A stretch of DNA of 49,592 nt from contig JAUCGF010000111.1 of NCBI GenBank assembly GCA_030378005.1, forward strand, positions 1-49,592, given 5' to 3'. The DNA comes from Desulfococcaceae bacterium HSG9. Lineage in GTDB: Bacteria > Desulfobacterota > Desulfobacteria > Desulfobacterales > JAUCGF01. Positions 9,877-18,555 of this stretch are shown piece after piece. The position numbers and the translations under genes are program-made. Below the pieces are notes generated by a model. It searched no databases. It saw nothing but the letters and a program-made list of their open reading frames with translations, and was not told the origin of the DNA. Positions within the stretch are counted from its first letter, which is position 1. Each line of letters starts with the position of its first letter.

Positions 9877-10749
9877 ATGAAAACGTACACCCTTAAATGG
9901 GGCAAGCATACACTTGAACTCGGCGGCCGCACCGCTGTTATGGGCATTGTCAATGTAACACCGGATTCTTTTTCAGACGGCGGACTTTATTATAATATAG
10001 ATAAAGCTGTCGAACACGGATGCCAATTGGCTGAAAGCGGAGCAGATATTATTGATATTGGCGGTGAATCAACGCGTCCGTTTGCTGATTCGGTTTCGGC
10101 AGAAGAAGAATTACAACGGGTTGTGCCTGTAATTGAAAAATTGGCTGCCAAAATTGCGATTCCGATCTCAATCGATACGGTTAAAGCGGAAGTCGCTCGC
10201 CAGGCATTGGATGCGGGTGCCTCCATAATTAACGATATCAGCGCGCTGCGACACGATAAAAACATGGCGGATTTGGCCGCACAATACGGTGTTCCGCTTA
10301 TTTTAATGCACATACAGGGAACACCGCGAACAATGCAGGTTGCTCCTCAATATGATAATCTGATTGCTGAGATTAAAACTTTTTTGGCAGATGCGATCCG
10401 AAGCGCTGAAAAGAAAGGTGTTTTGCGGTCTGCTATCATTATCGATCCCGGAATCGGATTTGGCAAAACAGCGCAACATAATTACAGCATAATCCGTCAT
10501 CTGGACCAATTTGAATCTTTGGATGTTCCTATTCTGATTGGGCTATCTCGTAAGGCGTTTATTCGTAATACATTAAAAGCGGCTTATGGCCGTGAGTTCG
10601 CGCCTGGTTCCGCTTGGGTTGAAACAGGAACTCAAGCGGCGGTTAGCGCTTCTGTGCTTAAAGGCGCACACATTGTGAGGGTTCACAACGTGGCTAACAC
10701 AAGAGCCACTCTTGAAATTGCGGATACATTAAAACGTTTTGAATCTTAA
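9877..10749 (+). CDS. folP: dihydropteroate synthase
   Basis: Condenses 6-hydroxymethyl-dihydropterin diphosphate with p-aminobenzoate in folate synthesis. The TIM-barrel signatures are all present: GIVNVTPDSFSDGG (23-36), DIIDIGGESTRP (about 58-69), DIS in the D-I-S-A loop, a GIGFGKT stretch and GLSRKAFI. The C-terminal RVHNV motif carries the pterin/phosphate-binding Arg and His. At 290 residues it is full length. The ATG at 9877 has only a weak ribosome site. It follows ftsH, the classic ftsH-folP order, and precedes the YbbR-domain gene. Confidence 0.95.
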   Translation: MKTYTLKWGKHTLELGGRTAVMGIVNVTPDSFSDGGLYYNIDKAVEHGCQLAESGADIIDIGGESTRPFADSVSAEEELQRVVPVIEKLAAKIAIPISIDTVKAEVARQALDAGASIINDISALRHDKNMADLAAQYGVPLILMHIQGTPRTMQVAPQYDNLIAEIKTFLADAIRSAEKKGVLRSAIIIDPGIGFGKTAQHNYSIIRHLDQFESLDVPILIGLSRKAFIRNTLKAAYGREFAPGSAWVETGTQAAVSASVLKGAHIVRVHNVANTRATLEIADTLKRFES

Positions 10750-10800
10750 AGTCTATCGAATGAAAGTCCGAATTTATTAAAATAAATATGGTAACCTTAT

Positions 10801-11709
10801 TTGAGAACGTTACGCTTTCGGATACAGATATTTCTTATTTTCAGTCTTATTGCAGCGATTGCTATGGGGTTTTTCTTGTGGCCGGATTCGCTGGTTGAAA
10901 CCGAAATATTTGTTCCGGTAGAAATTGTAAATCTTTCTCATAAGTTTACAATAACCGGCCTTAATATAAAAGGTTTCGAAGCAACTGTTAAAGGCTCCCG
11001 AACGGCTCTTAAAAAATTGGCGGAACATAAGTTACGCTACCCCGCCGATCTTGCCAATGCGGCTGTCGGCCTGCTGAATATCCCCATTCGAACAGATACA
11101 ATACAACTTCCCCGCGGATTAGAAATCACCCAAATTAAACCTTCCTTTTTAACCGGAACGATAGTTGAAACCCAAAGCAAATCGGTTCCGGTCAAGATCA
11201 AGGCGACGGGTAAACCCGCCCCCGGATTTGAAATAACCGCTATTACGGCCAAACCTGCGGCGATAGTATTGCGAGGTGCAGAAAACAGTCTTAATATTGA
11301 AAGCATCACCACGAAACCTATTGATATCAGCGGACTCTCAGAAACATTCCGAATCGAAACAGCTTTAGATCATGCTGATTCTCCAAATGTAATTGCTGAG
11401 CCTAACGTAATTATGGCCGAAATCGTTATTCATGAACAAAATGTGGTCAAAGAATTTAAAGGTATTCCCGTTGAAGGCAAGAACGGCGTACATCCGTTCA
11501 GTATCACTCCCGCCGTGCTTGATATTAAAGTGAAAGGTCCTGTCAATGCAATTAATAAACTTGATTTAGGAAACGATTTAAAAGTATATGTTGATTTGAA
11601 AGGACTCAAATCGGGTGTGTATGTCAGGCGAGCTGTGATCGCGTTGCCTGTGCAATTAATGTTAGTTCGTGTGAAACCGGAAGTTTTCACCGTAAAAATA
11701 GGAAAATAA
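10801..11709 (+). CDS. YbbR-domain protein (CdaR-like)
   Basis: A 302-residue protein with one N-terminal membrane helix (about 7-25) followed by tandem extracytoplasmic YbbR domains. The second has the characteristic run VPVKIKATGKPAPGFEI, then KPAAIVLRG. YbbR/CdaR proteins regulate the diadenylate cyclase CdaA, the gene usually just upstream in the order folP-cdaA-ybbR-glmM. Here only 51 bases separate it from folP and no cdaA is present, and coaX rather than glmM follows. The start is TTG 10801, or slightly further in; no strong Shine-Dalgarno was seen. If CdaA is encoded elsewhere, the two would act in trans; otherwise the function is unclear. Confidence 0.8.
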   Translation: MRTLRFRIQIFLIFSLIAAIAMGFFLWPDSLVETEIFVPVEIVNLSHKFTITGLNIKGFEATVKGSRTALKKLAEHKLRYPADLANAAVGLLNIPIRTDTIQLPRGLEITQIKPSFLTGTIVETQSKSVPVKIKATGKPAPGFEITAITAKPAAIVLRGAENSLNIESITTKPIDISGLSETFRIETALDHADSPNVIAEPNVIMAEIVIHEQNVVKEFKGIPVEGKNGVHPFSITPAVLDIKVKGPVNAINKLDLGNDLKVYVDLKGLKSGVYVRRAVIALPVQLMLVRVKPEVFTVKIGK

Positions 11710-11714
11710 GATGA

Positions 11715-11800
11715 AATTACAAGTTTTAAGTTATTTCCTGACTCCTTGAAGCAACAGAAACTTGTAACTTAAAAAAACTTAAAACTTGTGACTTAAAACT
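11715..11800. repeat. intergenic palindromic repeat (AACTTAAAACTTGT family)
   Basis: The left arm ACAAGTTTTAAGTT is the exact reverse complement of AACTTAAAACTTGT further right. A second arm copy AAACTTGTAACTT lies between them. It fills the whole gap between the YbbR-domain gene and coaX, leaving coaX without a recognisable Shine-Dalgarno. Confidence 0.65.
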
Positions 11801-12565
11801 ATGCTATTGGTAATTGATGTCGGCAATACAAATATTGTCATGGGAATTTATCAGGGAAATCGCCTGATCAAAGACTGGCGAATTCGGACTGAAAGACGTA
11901 CAACGGAAGATGAATTTAATATCCTGGCGGTCAATCTTTTCCGTAACAGTGATATTAAACCTGGTGATGTGAAAAAAACCATCATATCATGTGTGGTTCC
12001 TCCGATTGTCACAATTCTGAATGCCTTTTGCCGAAAATATTTAGGACATGCACCGCATTGGGTGGACGCTAACTCAGCACACCAAATGCCGATTCTTTAT
12101 AGTAATCCCAGGGAAGTCGGTGCCGACCGTATTGTTAATGCGGTGGCAGCTTATAATAAGTATCGCACCAGTCTGATTGTCATTGATTTTGGAACAGCCA
12201 CCACGTTTGATGCTATTTCATCAAAAGGAGAATATTTGGGAGGTGCCATCAGCCCGGGAATTATGATTTCTTCGGAGGCTCTTTTTCAAAAAGCATCCAA
12301 GCTTCCCCGAGTTGAATTATCAGATATTCCTGAAACCGTTATCGGTAAGGACACTGCCGCCAGTATTAAAGCAGGCGTGATATATGGTTATACAGGCTTA
12401 GTGGATGCAATGGTGATACGTATGCGTTCTGAAATGGACGGCGTTCCGAAAGTGATCGCCACCGGAGGATTGGCAACGTTAATTGCTAAAATCTCAACAA
12501 CGGTTGAAGGCGTTGAACCGACGCTGACTTTGGAAGGGTTGCGTCTTCTTAGTGAAGACGTATAA
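11801..12565 (+). CDS. coaX: type III pantothenate kinase
   Basis: Phosphorylates pantothenate in the first step of coenzyme A synthesis. It belongs to the ASKHA-fold type III family, which is insensitive to CoA feedback. The phosphate-1 motif is DVGNTNIVMGIY (6-17). The substrate/dimer motif GADRIVNAVAAY and the phosphate-2 motif IDFGTATTFDAI are in order, and ATGGLA near the C-terminus is the adenosine motif. At 254 residues it is the usual length. It is the last gene of the plus-strand block and converges on the MBL-fold gene. Confidence 0.95.
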   Translation: MLLVIDVGNTNIVMGIYQGNRLIKDWRIRTERRTTEDEFNILAVNLFRNSDIKPGDVKKTIISCVVPPIVTILNAFCRKYLGHAPHWVDANSAHQMPILYSNPREVGADRIVNAVAAYNKYRTSLIVIDFGTATTFDAISSKGEYLGGAISPGIMISSEALFQKASKLPRVELSDIPETVIGKDTAASIKAGVIYGYTGLVDAMVIRMRSEMDGVPKVIATGGLATLIAKISTTVEGVEPTLTLEGLRLLSEDV

Positions 12566-12616
12566 TTTATATGCATGGATTGTGGATAACTAAAGGAGTT
12601 TCAGGCATCCTTTAAC

Positions 12617-12672
12617 GCGGAAAGCTGTTCTATGTTGTTTTGCAAAAGCGAATCCAAACGGAACGGCTTTCT
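12617..12672. terminator. possible bidirectional terminator
   Basis: Between the convergent coaX and MBL-fold genes the arms GGAAAGCTGTTC and GGAACGGCTTTC form an imperfect inverted repeat. There is no long T-run, so termination is only suggested. Confidence 0.25.
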
Positions 12673-12691
12673 GTATCATATTCCACAGGTG

Positions 12692-13603
12692 TTATTGGGA
12701 CAGAAATCCTGCAAACCCTTTAATACTATTTCTTAAAAAGCCCAGCTCACGTTTTTTTGTGTTGTCACTCATTGATGCAAAACCTTGCATCTGATTGTCC
12801 TGTTTCAATAGTTGCTCTATGCACTCGGTTTCAATATTTTTATAAGAAGAGCGCTTTATAATATCCCCAATCACCTTTTTCCATACAAAAAGTTGCTTCC
12901 GATGTTTTTTTAACATTGTTTGAGCATCAACAGCCAACCCGAAATGTCCGTAAGCTATGATTTTAGGGTTTTGTAATAGTAAACGGTCGATGCTGTCGAG
13001 ATAGACGTCGAAATAAAAGCGGGGCGGAGAAGCCGGACGCAAATAATCGTCAGGTGCTCTGATTGACAAACAAACGCCGCCGGCTTCACCGGCAAAGAGG
13101 TAATCATCAGTGATGAAACTGACATGGTGAGGGGAATGCCCCAGCGTCTCTATCGCTGTAACGCATGATGATGTGAACTGTTCTGCGCGAGTGAAACGGT
13201 CTGAAGGTACTGGTGTAAACGGATGATACTTTTGGGCAGTTTTTCCTAATGTTTTCAATGTCCCCTCCCATAAACGGGAAGGTTCCGCCAAATGGGAAAT
13301 ACCCTTGGCATGGCATATAACAGGCGTATCCGGGAAATGGGCGGCGATGTCACCAATGCCACCGGCATGGTCGATATGGATATGCGTAAGCAATATGTAA
13401 TCAAGATGATCGATATGAAGCTTATTTAATGCCTGAATCAATTGCAGAGACGTAACAGCCGGCCCGACATCAACAATAAAATTTTTTTCGCCTTTAAATA
13501 ACCATACGCCAATAAAATTATCAAAACCGGTTAAAGGCGGGACGATTTTTATCAAGTACAGGTTATGATAAAATTGGGTGATTTGGGACAATTCCATTGA
13601 CAT
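12692..13603 (-). CDS. MBL-fold metallo-hydrolase
   Basis: A 303-residue metallo-beta-lactamase-fold protein. The metal-binding motif THIHIDHAG (73-81) gives His74, His76, Asp78 and His79. A later His-rich ETLGHSPHH gives the third-motif His. The usual bridging Asp of motif 4 appears replaced by Glu in FAGEAGG, and YGHFG supplies the last His. The C-terminal 80 residues extend beyond the core and are family-specific. The substrate cannot be told; glyoxalase II-like and quinoline-signal hydrolase-like enzymes share this layout. Its start lies one base beyond the stop of the zinc-ribbon/receiver gene, so it is the last gene of that operon. Confidence 0.85.
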   Translation of the reverse strand: MSMELSQITQFYHNLYLIKIVPPLTGFDNFIGVWLFKGEKNFIVDVGPAVTSLQLIQALNKLHIDHLDYILLTHIHIDHAGGIGDIAAHFPDTPVICHAKGISHLAEPSRLWEGTLKTLGKTAQKYHPFTPVPSDRFTRAEQFTSSCVTAIETLGHSPHHVSFITDDYLFAGEAGGVCLSIRAPDDYLRPASPPRFYFDVYLDSIDRLLLQNPKIIAYGHFGLAVDAQTMLKKHRKQLFVWKKVIGDIIKRSSYKNIETECIEQLLKQDNQMQGFASMSDNTKKRELGFLRNSIKGFAGFLSQ

Positions 13604-13604
13604 T

Positions 13605-14303
13605 TTATTTTAATTTTTTGAGCATACTTTTAAATACGCTATAGAATGCTTCAACTTCAGACAACCCCTGACTGACTGTTTTTTCAAATTGATTTATACT
13701 ATCAATATTAACAACTAAATTCACACTTTTATGATAAGCGTTCATGCTGTCCTTTGTTCTGAAACGATCAGTGAGTAAAATGATAAACATATTACGGCGG
13801 ACAGCCATCGGGAGGCGCTGGATATATGTCAAAACACCATTAAGCTCCGGGTTGCGGCAGTCAAAAACTTCATTCAACACCACCATATCATACGTTTTAT
13901 AACGCATTCCCTTTAAAGCATCACGCGCTGTTTCAACAAACACCACACGGTATTCCAATAGCTGTAGCGCATGTTTAAGCTTTCTTTTGTTCTCGGGGTC
14001 ATGCTCACAAACAAGTGCGCATATTCCTTCCTCTTCATAAAAATCAAAAGGTTTCTCGTGGCCATCCTTGGTGTCGAATCCGACATCGGCAAGGGGAGCA
14101 TCCTCATGATCACTTTCGGCAAAACCGGTTTGGGCAAGTACCTTCTTAGCCGATTTAGGTTTCTTGGGAACGGCTCTTTTCTTAGGCTTGATGATTATTT
14201 TATTTTTGCATTTAGGACATGGGAGCGTCATCATTTTTCCTGTTGGAACTTTAGAGTCAGGAAATTTAAATTTGCTTTGGCATTTTTTGCATACAATATT
14301 CAT
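13605..14303 (-). CDS. MJ0042-type zinc-ribbon protein with receiver-like domain
   Basis: A protein of 232 residues. It begins with a zinc ribbon of the MJ0042 type (two CxxC pairs in the first 40 residues: CKKCQSKF and CPKCKNK), then a basic linker rich in Lys/Pro (40-60). From about 90 comes a receiver-like domain (CALVCEHDPENKRKLKHAL, then MVVLNEVFDCRNPE). The usual phosphoacceptor Asp is not clear: the strand that normally ends in D reads VVLNE. It may be a pseudo-receiver. The gene sits directly behind the second pilT paralogue and in front of the MBL-fold gene, so a role tied to pilus or surface motility is possible but unproven. Confidence 0.7.
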   Translation of the reverse strand: MNIVCKKCQSKFKFPDSKVPTGKMMTLPCPKCKNKIIIKPKKRAVPKKPKSAKKVLAQTGFAESDHEDAPLADVGFDTKDGHEKPFDFYEEEGICALVCEHDPENKRKLKHALQLLEYRVVFVETARDALKGMRYKTYDMVVLNEVFDCRNPELNGVLTYIQRLPMAVRRNMFIILLTDRFRTKDSMNAYHKSVNLVVNIDSINQFEKTVSQGLSEVEAFYSVFKSMLKKLK

Positions 14304-14335
14304 GGTATTTACTTTCAGGTTTCAAGTTTTCAACA

Positions 14336-15502
14336 TCAACCGGCTCCGCCATAGCCGCGGTCAATTTCCAAATCATCAATATCAGTTGTGGCTTCCCCTC
14401 TTTCGGCTTTCACATTGTCAATGCCGCGTCCGACAATCCCTTTGCGCGAAGAATATGTCATAGCGGTGTCCTCGGTGATTAATCCCTTGGCAAACAGGTC
14501 CACAATATAAGCATCAAAAGTGGTCATTCCGTAAGTTTTGCCGTCTGTGATAATCTCATAATAGGTTTTACCCTCGGATTCACCGTTAAGGATGGTATCT
14601 TTGACTCTAAGATTGGATCCCATAATTTCTAACGCCGCAACGCGACCGCCACCGACTTTAGGTAATAAACGCTGACATACGATCCACCTGACCGTATCTG
14701 CCAAGCGGATACGAATTTGAGCTTCTTCTTCGATGCTAAACATACCGAGGATACGGTTAATGGTCTGACCGGCGTCAACAGTGTGTAATGTTGACATCAC
14801 CAAGTGTCCGGTTTCAGCCGCACTTAGCCCTATTTCTACTGTGGTGCGATCACGCATTTCACCAACCAGAATTACCTTGGGCGCCTGTCTTAAAGCCGCT
14901 CTGAGACCACTGGCGAAAGTGTCAAAATCAAGGCCAAGTTCTCTTTGGTTAAACGTCGCTTTTTTATGTGGATGTTGATATTCCACCGGATCTTCAAGGG
15001 TAACGACATGCACTGATTTGCTTTGGTTGATTTCATCCAGAACAGCGGCCAGGGAAGTTGATTTGCCGGACCCGGTGGACCCGGTGACAAAAATAATGCC
15101 ATTTTTTTCCTTTGCCATCTTTAAAAATGTTGAGGGAAGGTTCAGTTCCCGAATGGTCGGTATTTTTTGTTCCAATTTACGTAGAACAATAGAATAGTCG
15201 CCACCTTGTGAAAAAATATTAACACGGAAGCGCGCTTTGCCCGGCAGAGCGTAAGAAAGGTCGCATGATCCCTCGGAAACCAATGTTTCCATAAGACGCC
15301 TGTCATTGTTGATCAGATTGAGTGAAAAAGTCTCTGTCTGATAAGCGGTCAATTCAGTAAAATCGGGTTCCATCATCACAGGAACCAGTTCCCCTGAACT
15401 TTCAACCTGGAGCGGTTTACCAACAGTTAGATTTAAATCAGAGACATTTTTAAATGAATCCAGCATGCGGGTCAATATAAGATCCAATTCCTGTTTTTTC
15501 AT
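14336..15502 (-). CDS. PilT/PilU-type type IV pilus retraction ATPase, paralogue 2
   Basis: Secretion-superfamily hexameric ATPase expected to power pilus retraction at the inner membrane base. The 388 residues include an N-terminal PAS-like domain (to about 110), Walker A GSTGSGKS (141-148), the Asp box and Walker B in ILVGEMRD, and the His box HLVMSTLHT. The C-terminus is extended by about 50 residues, with an acidic stretch and a glycine-rich end, compared with the neighbouring PilT. That makes a PilU-like accessory ATPase plausible. A 111-base gap with a palindromic repeat separates it from the first copy. No pilin or PilBC genes are in the window. Confidence 0.85.
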   Translation of the reverse strand: MKKQELDLILTRMLDSFKNVSDLNLTVGKPLQVESSGELVPVMMEPDFTELTAYQTETFSLNLINNDRRLMETLVSEGSCDLSYALPGKARFRVNIFSQGGDYSIVLRKLEQKIPTIRELNLPSTFLKMAKEKNGIIFVTGSTGSGKSTSLAAVLDEINQSKSVHVVTLEDPVEYQHPHKKATFNQRELGLDFDTFASGLRAALRQAPKVILVGEMRDRTTVEIGLSAAETGHLVMSTLHTVDAGQTINRILGMFSIEEEAQIRIRLADTVRWIVCQRLLPKVGGGRVAALEIMGSNLRVKDTILNGESEGKTYYEIITDGKTYGMTTFDAYIVDLFAKGLITEDTAMTYSSRKGIVGRGIDNVKAERGEATTDIDDLEIDRGYGGAG

Positions 15503-15521
15503 AGGTTGACTCCCACGAAAT

Positions 15522-15606
15522 TAGAAGTTTTAAGTGATTCTGTCAGTTTCAATTCATTCAAGGTGTTAATGAATAATTTGAAATTTAAGACTTGTAACTT
15601 ATAATT
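15522..15606. repeat. intergenic palindromic repeat between the pilT copies
   Basis: Arms of the type AGAAGTTTTAAGT and ACTTGTAACTTATAA flank a central stretch. It belongs to the same A/T-rich hairpin family as the repeats near 7848, 11715, 19817 and 24126. The gap between the two pilT paralogues consists almost entirely of this element. Confidence 0.5.
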
Positions 15607-15613
15607 TTTTAAA

Positions 15614-16696
15614 TCAGGCATCTGTAAAATCATCGGGTGGGCTTTTTAACAACGGTCTGAAACGGGATTTCTCATTTGCCTTAGTGTAAGCATCATCACC
15701 GGTAATCAAGCGCTTGTTGTAAAGATCCATAATAGCGTCATCCAGAAGCTGCATACCATAACGCTTCCCCGTCTGAATTTGAGATGGAATCTGATGTGAC
15801 TTGCCTTCACGAACCAAATTACGAACTGCGGGGGTGGCAATAAGTATCTCTAACGCTGCACAACGTCCTTTTTTATCACGTCTTTTAAATAACACTTGGG
15901 CAATAATACCGCGAATACCGTCTGACAGGGTGGAACGGATCTGGGCTTGCTGCCCTTCCGGGAAAACTTCAATAACACGGTCAACAGTTTTAACGGCACT
16001 GGTCGTGTGCAGGGTGCCAAACACCAAATGGCCGGTAGCCGCCGCTTCGATGGCTAGTGAAATCGTTTCAAGATCACGCATCTCTCCTACCAGAATGATA
16101 TCCGGGTCTTCACGCAATGCACCGCGTAATGCGGAGCTAAACGATTTTGTGTGAAGCCCCACTTCACGATGATTGACAACACATTGCTTACTTTTATGAA
16201 CAAATTCAATCGGGTCTTCCACAGTGATAATGTGGTCTTTACGTGTTTGGTTGGCGACATCAATAATGGCGGCCAGGGTAGTTGATTTTCCACTTCCAGT
16301 AGGCCCCGTAACCAGAATCAGTCCTCGTGGGAGAGACGCCAATCGCGTTATTACCGAAGGAAGGCCGAGAGCTTCCGCTGATAGAATATTCGCGGGGATC
16401 TCTCTGAACACAGCGGCCGCACCATATTTTTGCATAAAAAAATTGGCGCGGTAGCGGGCTAACCCCGGAATTTCGTAGCCAAAATCAACATCACCGGTTT
16501 CTTCAAAGACTTTGATTTTATCTTCAGGTGCAATTTCATACAACATTGCACGCAAACCGTCATCTTCCAGTTTTTTATATTTGACTCTTTCCATATCACC
16601 ATGAATTCGCAACACTGGCGGTTGACCCGAAACAAGGTGGAGATCCGACGCTCCCTGTTCGTTCATCAGTTTAAAAAATGCGTCAATTTTGGCCAT
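15614..16696 (-). CDS. pilT: type IV pilus retraction ATPase PilT
   Basis: A 360-residue retraction ATPase. The N-terminal domain shows SDLHLVSGQPPVLRIHG and GDVDFGYEIPGLARYRANFF-like PilT signatures. The core has Walker A GPTGSGKS (131-138), HIITVEDPIE, Walker B in IILVGEMRD and HLVFGTLHT. A C-terminal AIRNLIRE-like element (PAVRNLVREGK) is conserved in PilT and linked to retraction. The start ATG 16696 has a good AAGGAG. It follows the DivIVA-domain gene by 23 bases and precedes the PilU-like copy. Confidence 0.92.
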   Translation of the reverse strand: MAKIDAFFKLMNEQGASDLHLVSGQPPVLRIHGDMERVKYKKLEDDGLRAMLYEIAPEDKIKVFEETGDVDFGYEIPGLARYRANFFMQKYGAAAVFREIPANILSAEALGLPSVITRLASLPRGLILVTGPTGSGKSTTLAAIIDVANQTRKDHIITVEDPIEFVHKSKQCVVNHREVGLHTKSFSSALRGALREDPDIILVGEMRDLETISLAIEAAATGHLVFGTLHTTSAVKTVDRVIEVFPEGQQAQIRSTLSDGIRGIIAQVLFKRRDKKGRCAALEILIATPAVRNLVREGKSHQIPSQIQTGKRYGMQLLDDAIMDLYNKRLITGDDAYTKANEKSRFRPLLKSPPDDFTDA

Positions 16697-16719
16697 ATCA
16701 GCTCCTTATTATATTTTCG

Positions 16720-17211
16720 TCAGTTTGAAGTTTGGTCATTGTTATTTGATTTCTGGAATCCCTCCTCTTCTTTGCCCATTTCCAGAAGACGTGAATGGGT
16801 TTCAATAATGGAGCGAATCTGCATTTCAATTTGTAGTCGTTGTCTTTTCAGTTCGGTTATATCTTCATGTAATTGAGCCAAGCGGTTATGCGCTTTGTTA
16901 AGCATTTTACCGGCTTTTATTTCGGCGTCTGCGACAATCATTTCCGCTGATTGGTGGGCGTTTTTTTTCATTTGATCCAGAACTTTTTGAGAGTTCTGCA
17001 TCACCTGTTTTAACGTTTCTTCATGTTCCGGATGTTTGTTTATTTCAGTTTTGAGACGCAGAATTTCTTTTTCCAGATTTTCATTCCGATTTTCCAAATC
17101 AATAAATGAATCGGCCATGTGTTCAAGAAACGAATCTACTTCACGGACATCAAAGCCTCTGAATCTGACTTTAAATCGACGTTCACGAATATCAAATGAG
17201 GTAATGAGCAT
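16720..17211 (-). CDS. DivIVA-domain coiled-coil protein
   Basis: A 163-residue protein with an N-terminal DivIVA membrane-curvature domain (SFDIRERRFKVRFRGFDVRE, then VDSFLEHMADSF) followed by a long coiled coil (about 40-150) rich in Glu, Lys and Gln. DivIVA proteins collect at poles and septa and recruit partners. In this phylum the partner is unknown. The gene sits between yggT and pilT in one operon, which would suit a polar marker for a pilus machine; that is inference. No clear Shine-Dalgarno is visible before ATG 17211. Confidence 0.85.
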   Translation of the reverse strand: MLITSFDIRERRFKVRFRGFDVREVDSFLEHMADSFIDLENRNENLEKEILRLKTEINKHPEHEETLKQVMQNSQKVLDQMKKNAHQSAEMIVADAEIKAGKMLNKAHNRLAQLHEDITELKRQRLQIEMQIRSIIETHSRLLEMGKEEEGFQKSNNNDQTSN

Positions 17212-17234
17212 TATTATCTTTTATTACCAATCAG

Positions 17235-17534
17235 TTAAAGCAAAGACCTCGCCACTCCTGTAAGACTGGCGACAAGGAATTGCTGTAAAAAAATAATTGC
17301 TAATATCACAATTATAGGGGAAAGATCAATACCGCCGAAGTTGATGGGAAGTTTCATACGAACCCAATGAAGAACAGGTTCTGTAACATTATGAATAAAT
17401 CGAACAATTGGATTGTACGGGTCTGGGCTCACCCATGAAAGCACCGCCCTTGCAATAATAATATACATATAGAGGGTAAGCACCATAGAAACAACAGTTG
17501 CCAATGCTGCGATAAAGTTACCGATAATAAACAT
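17235..17534 (-). CDS. YggT family membrane protein
   Basis: A 99-residue protein with two hydrophobic segments (about 5-30 and 70-95). The central family motif runs ARAVLSWVSPDPYNPIVRFI, followed by VTEPVLHWVRMKLP. YggT proteins are often encoded beside cell-division genes (sepF, divIVA) and have been linked to osmotic tolerance and division. Here it is the first gene of the minus-strand divIVA-pilT operon, 23 bases upstream of the DivIVA-domain gene. Confidence 0.9.
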   Translation of the reverse strand: MFIIGNFIAALATVVSMVLTLYMYIIIARAVLSWVSPDPYNPIVRFIHNVTEPVLHWVRMKLPINFGGIDLSPIIVILAIIFLQQFLVASLTGVARSLL

Positions 17535-17918
17535 GTAAGCTTAACCTTTCATCGTTGCTTATTGATAAAAACATCTTTTATAACTAATTAATTCTTAAAA
17601 ATAAGTCAAGATATTTCAAGTAAAACAATTTATTCTATTTGAAAAATTTTGATTATAACGGGTTTGGGGAGTGGCATTTTAATCCTAATAATGTGATTTT
17701 CGGAAAGATTGAACAGAAATTTTTCTGTTTGCAAGCTGTCAGCAAAGGTGCGCAATCTCTTGGCAATGAGAATGGTTAAACTATAAATCGGATGCTAACC
17801 AATTTCATGGTTGAAGAACTATTCGCACAGGTCGCTGAAAGATTTCAACCTGTACTATTAGGTGGGCAAAGGTTGTTTTTTTTAATAAAAATCATCACTG
17901 TACCTACTCATCCGCAGG
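17535..17918. other. gene-free stretch
   Basis: About 380 bases with no recognisable gene. The plus strand can be read for some 40 codons without a stop in places, but I recognise nothing in the translation. The piece near 17860 contains a half-site (GGTGGGCAAA) like the palindrome at 46511. The promoter of the yggT operon should lie at its left end. Confidence 0.5.
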
Positions 17919-18269
17919 TTAAAGTGAATTGTCCAGTCTGTATCTCTTTCTGAGCGAACGGCAGTAGGAAAAGAGCAAAGCTGAACTGCCGGTGAAAACC
18001 GCGACCCCTCCTATGATTATAGCAAGTTTGATCCAAGACAGTCCATACGCACGGCGTTCGGCTACAAGGACTATCAGGGTTCTGACCCATTCGAGGGATC
18101 CCAAGACAAGAATAATTTGTACAAGGCGGGCAGCCCAAGCTCGCTTAAAAAGAAGCAAAGCAGGGAACAGCAAAGCAAAAATAACCGGCAGAATCAGTTC
18201 TGTTCGCAGAAAGTGCGCGCCAAGCAGTAAAGCACTAATAAAAATGGGAAGCAGACGGAGTATATTCAT
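17919..18269 (-). CDS. small polytopic membrane protein, unknown function
   Basis: A 116-residue protein with four predicted membrane helices covering almost the whole length: about MNILRLLPIFISALLLGAHF, then the LILPVIFALLFPALLLF region, a third around VQIILVLGSLEWVRTLIVL, and a last one near IKLAIIIGGVAVFTGSSALL. It ends in a short basic tail. I chose ATG 18269; the frame is open for 17 more codons upstream, but those overlap the HPP remnant and would be charged. It is probably transcribed from the promoter at 18579-18607 together with that remnant. I do not recognise a characterised family. Confidence 0.65.
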   Translation of the reverse strand: MNILRLLPIFISALLLGAHFLRTELILPVIFALLFPALLLFKRAWAARLVQIILVLGSLEWVRTLIVLVAERRAYGLSWIKLAIIIGGVAVFTGSSALLFSYCRSLRKRYRLDNSL

Positions 18270-18282
18270 AATATGTATTTTT

Positions 18283-18435
18283 TTATGGTATAACGCTTGA
18301 ATCATCAACCGCAATGCCAAGAAATGCCCCGATCCATGACCATACGATTTCAGAAAGACTTACCTTTGGCGGACTTGAGGCGATTCCTTTCATTTTTGAT
18401 AAATAACCATATCGAGGCTGTTTATCTTTTTTCAT
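18283..18435 (-). pseudogene. HPP-family membrane protein, N-terminal remnant
   Basis: A 50-codon frame starts at ATG 18435 behind AGGAAGGAG. It reads YLSKMKGIASSPPKVSLSEI, then VWSWIGAFLGIA, the opening of HPP-family membrane proteins (KM-x-G, SPP, then W-S-W-x-GAFLGIA). After GIA it departs from the family and stops at 18283. Full HPP proteins continue for at least 100 more residues with further membrane helices. The gene is thus truncated, by deletion or a frameshift, and the next gene starts 13 bases later. It keeps an intact ribosome site and promoter, so a leader-peptide role for the next gene is possible. Confidence 0.65.
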
Positions 18436-18555
18436 TTCTACATTCTCCTTCCTGACATATCAAGCATACGATGCGAGCGATTCCGCACTTCACCGCTCAG
18501 GATTTGAATTCTGTTATGGGAAAACGGATCGATTTATATTTTCGATATAAAAAGA

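Noticed and set aside
17535..17918. A decayed gene on the plus strand
   Set aside because: Readable stretches are short and match nothing I recognise.
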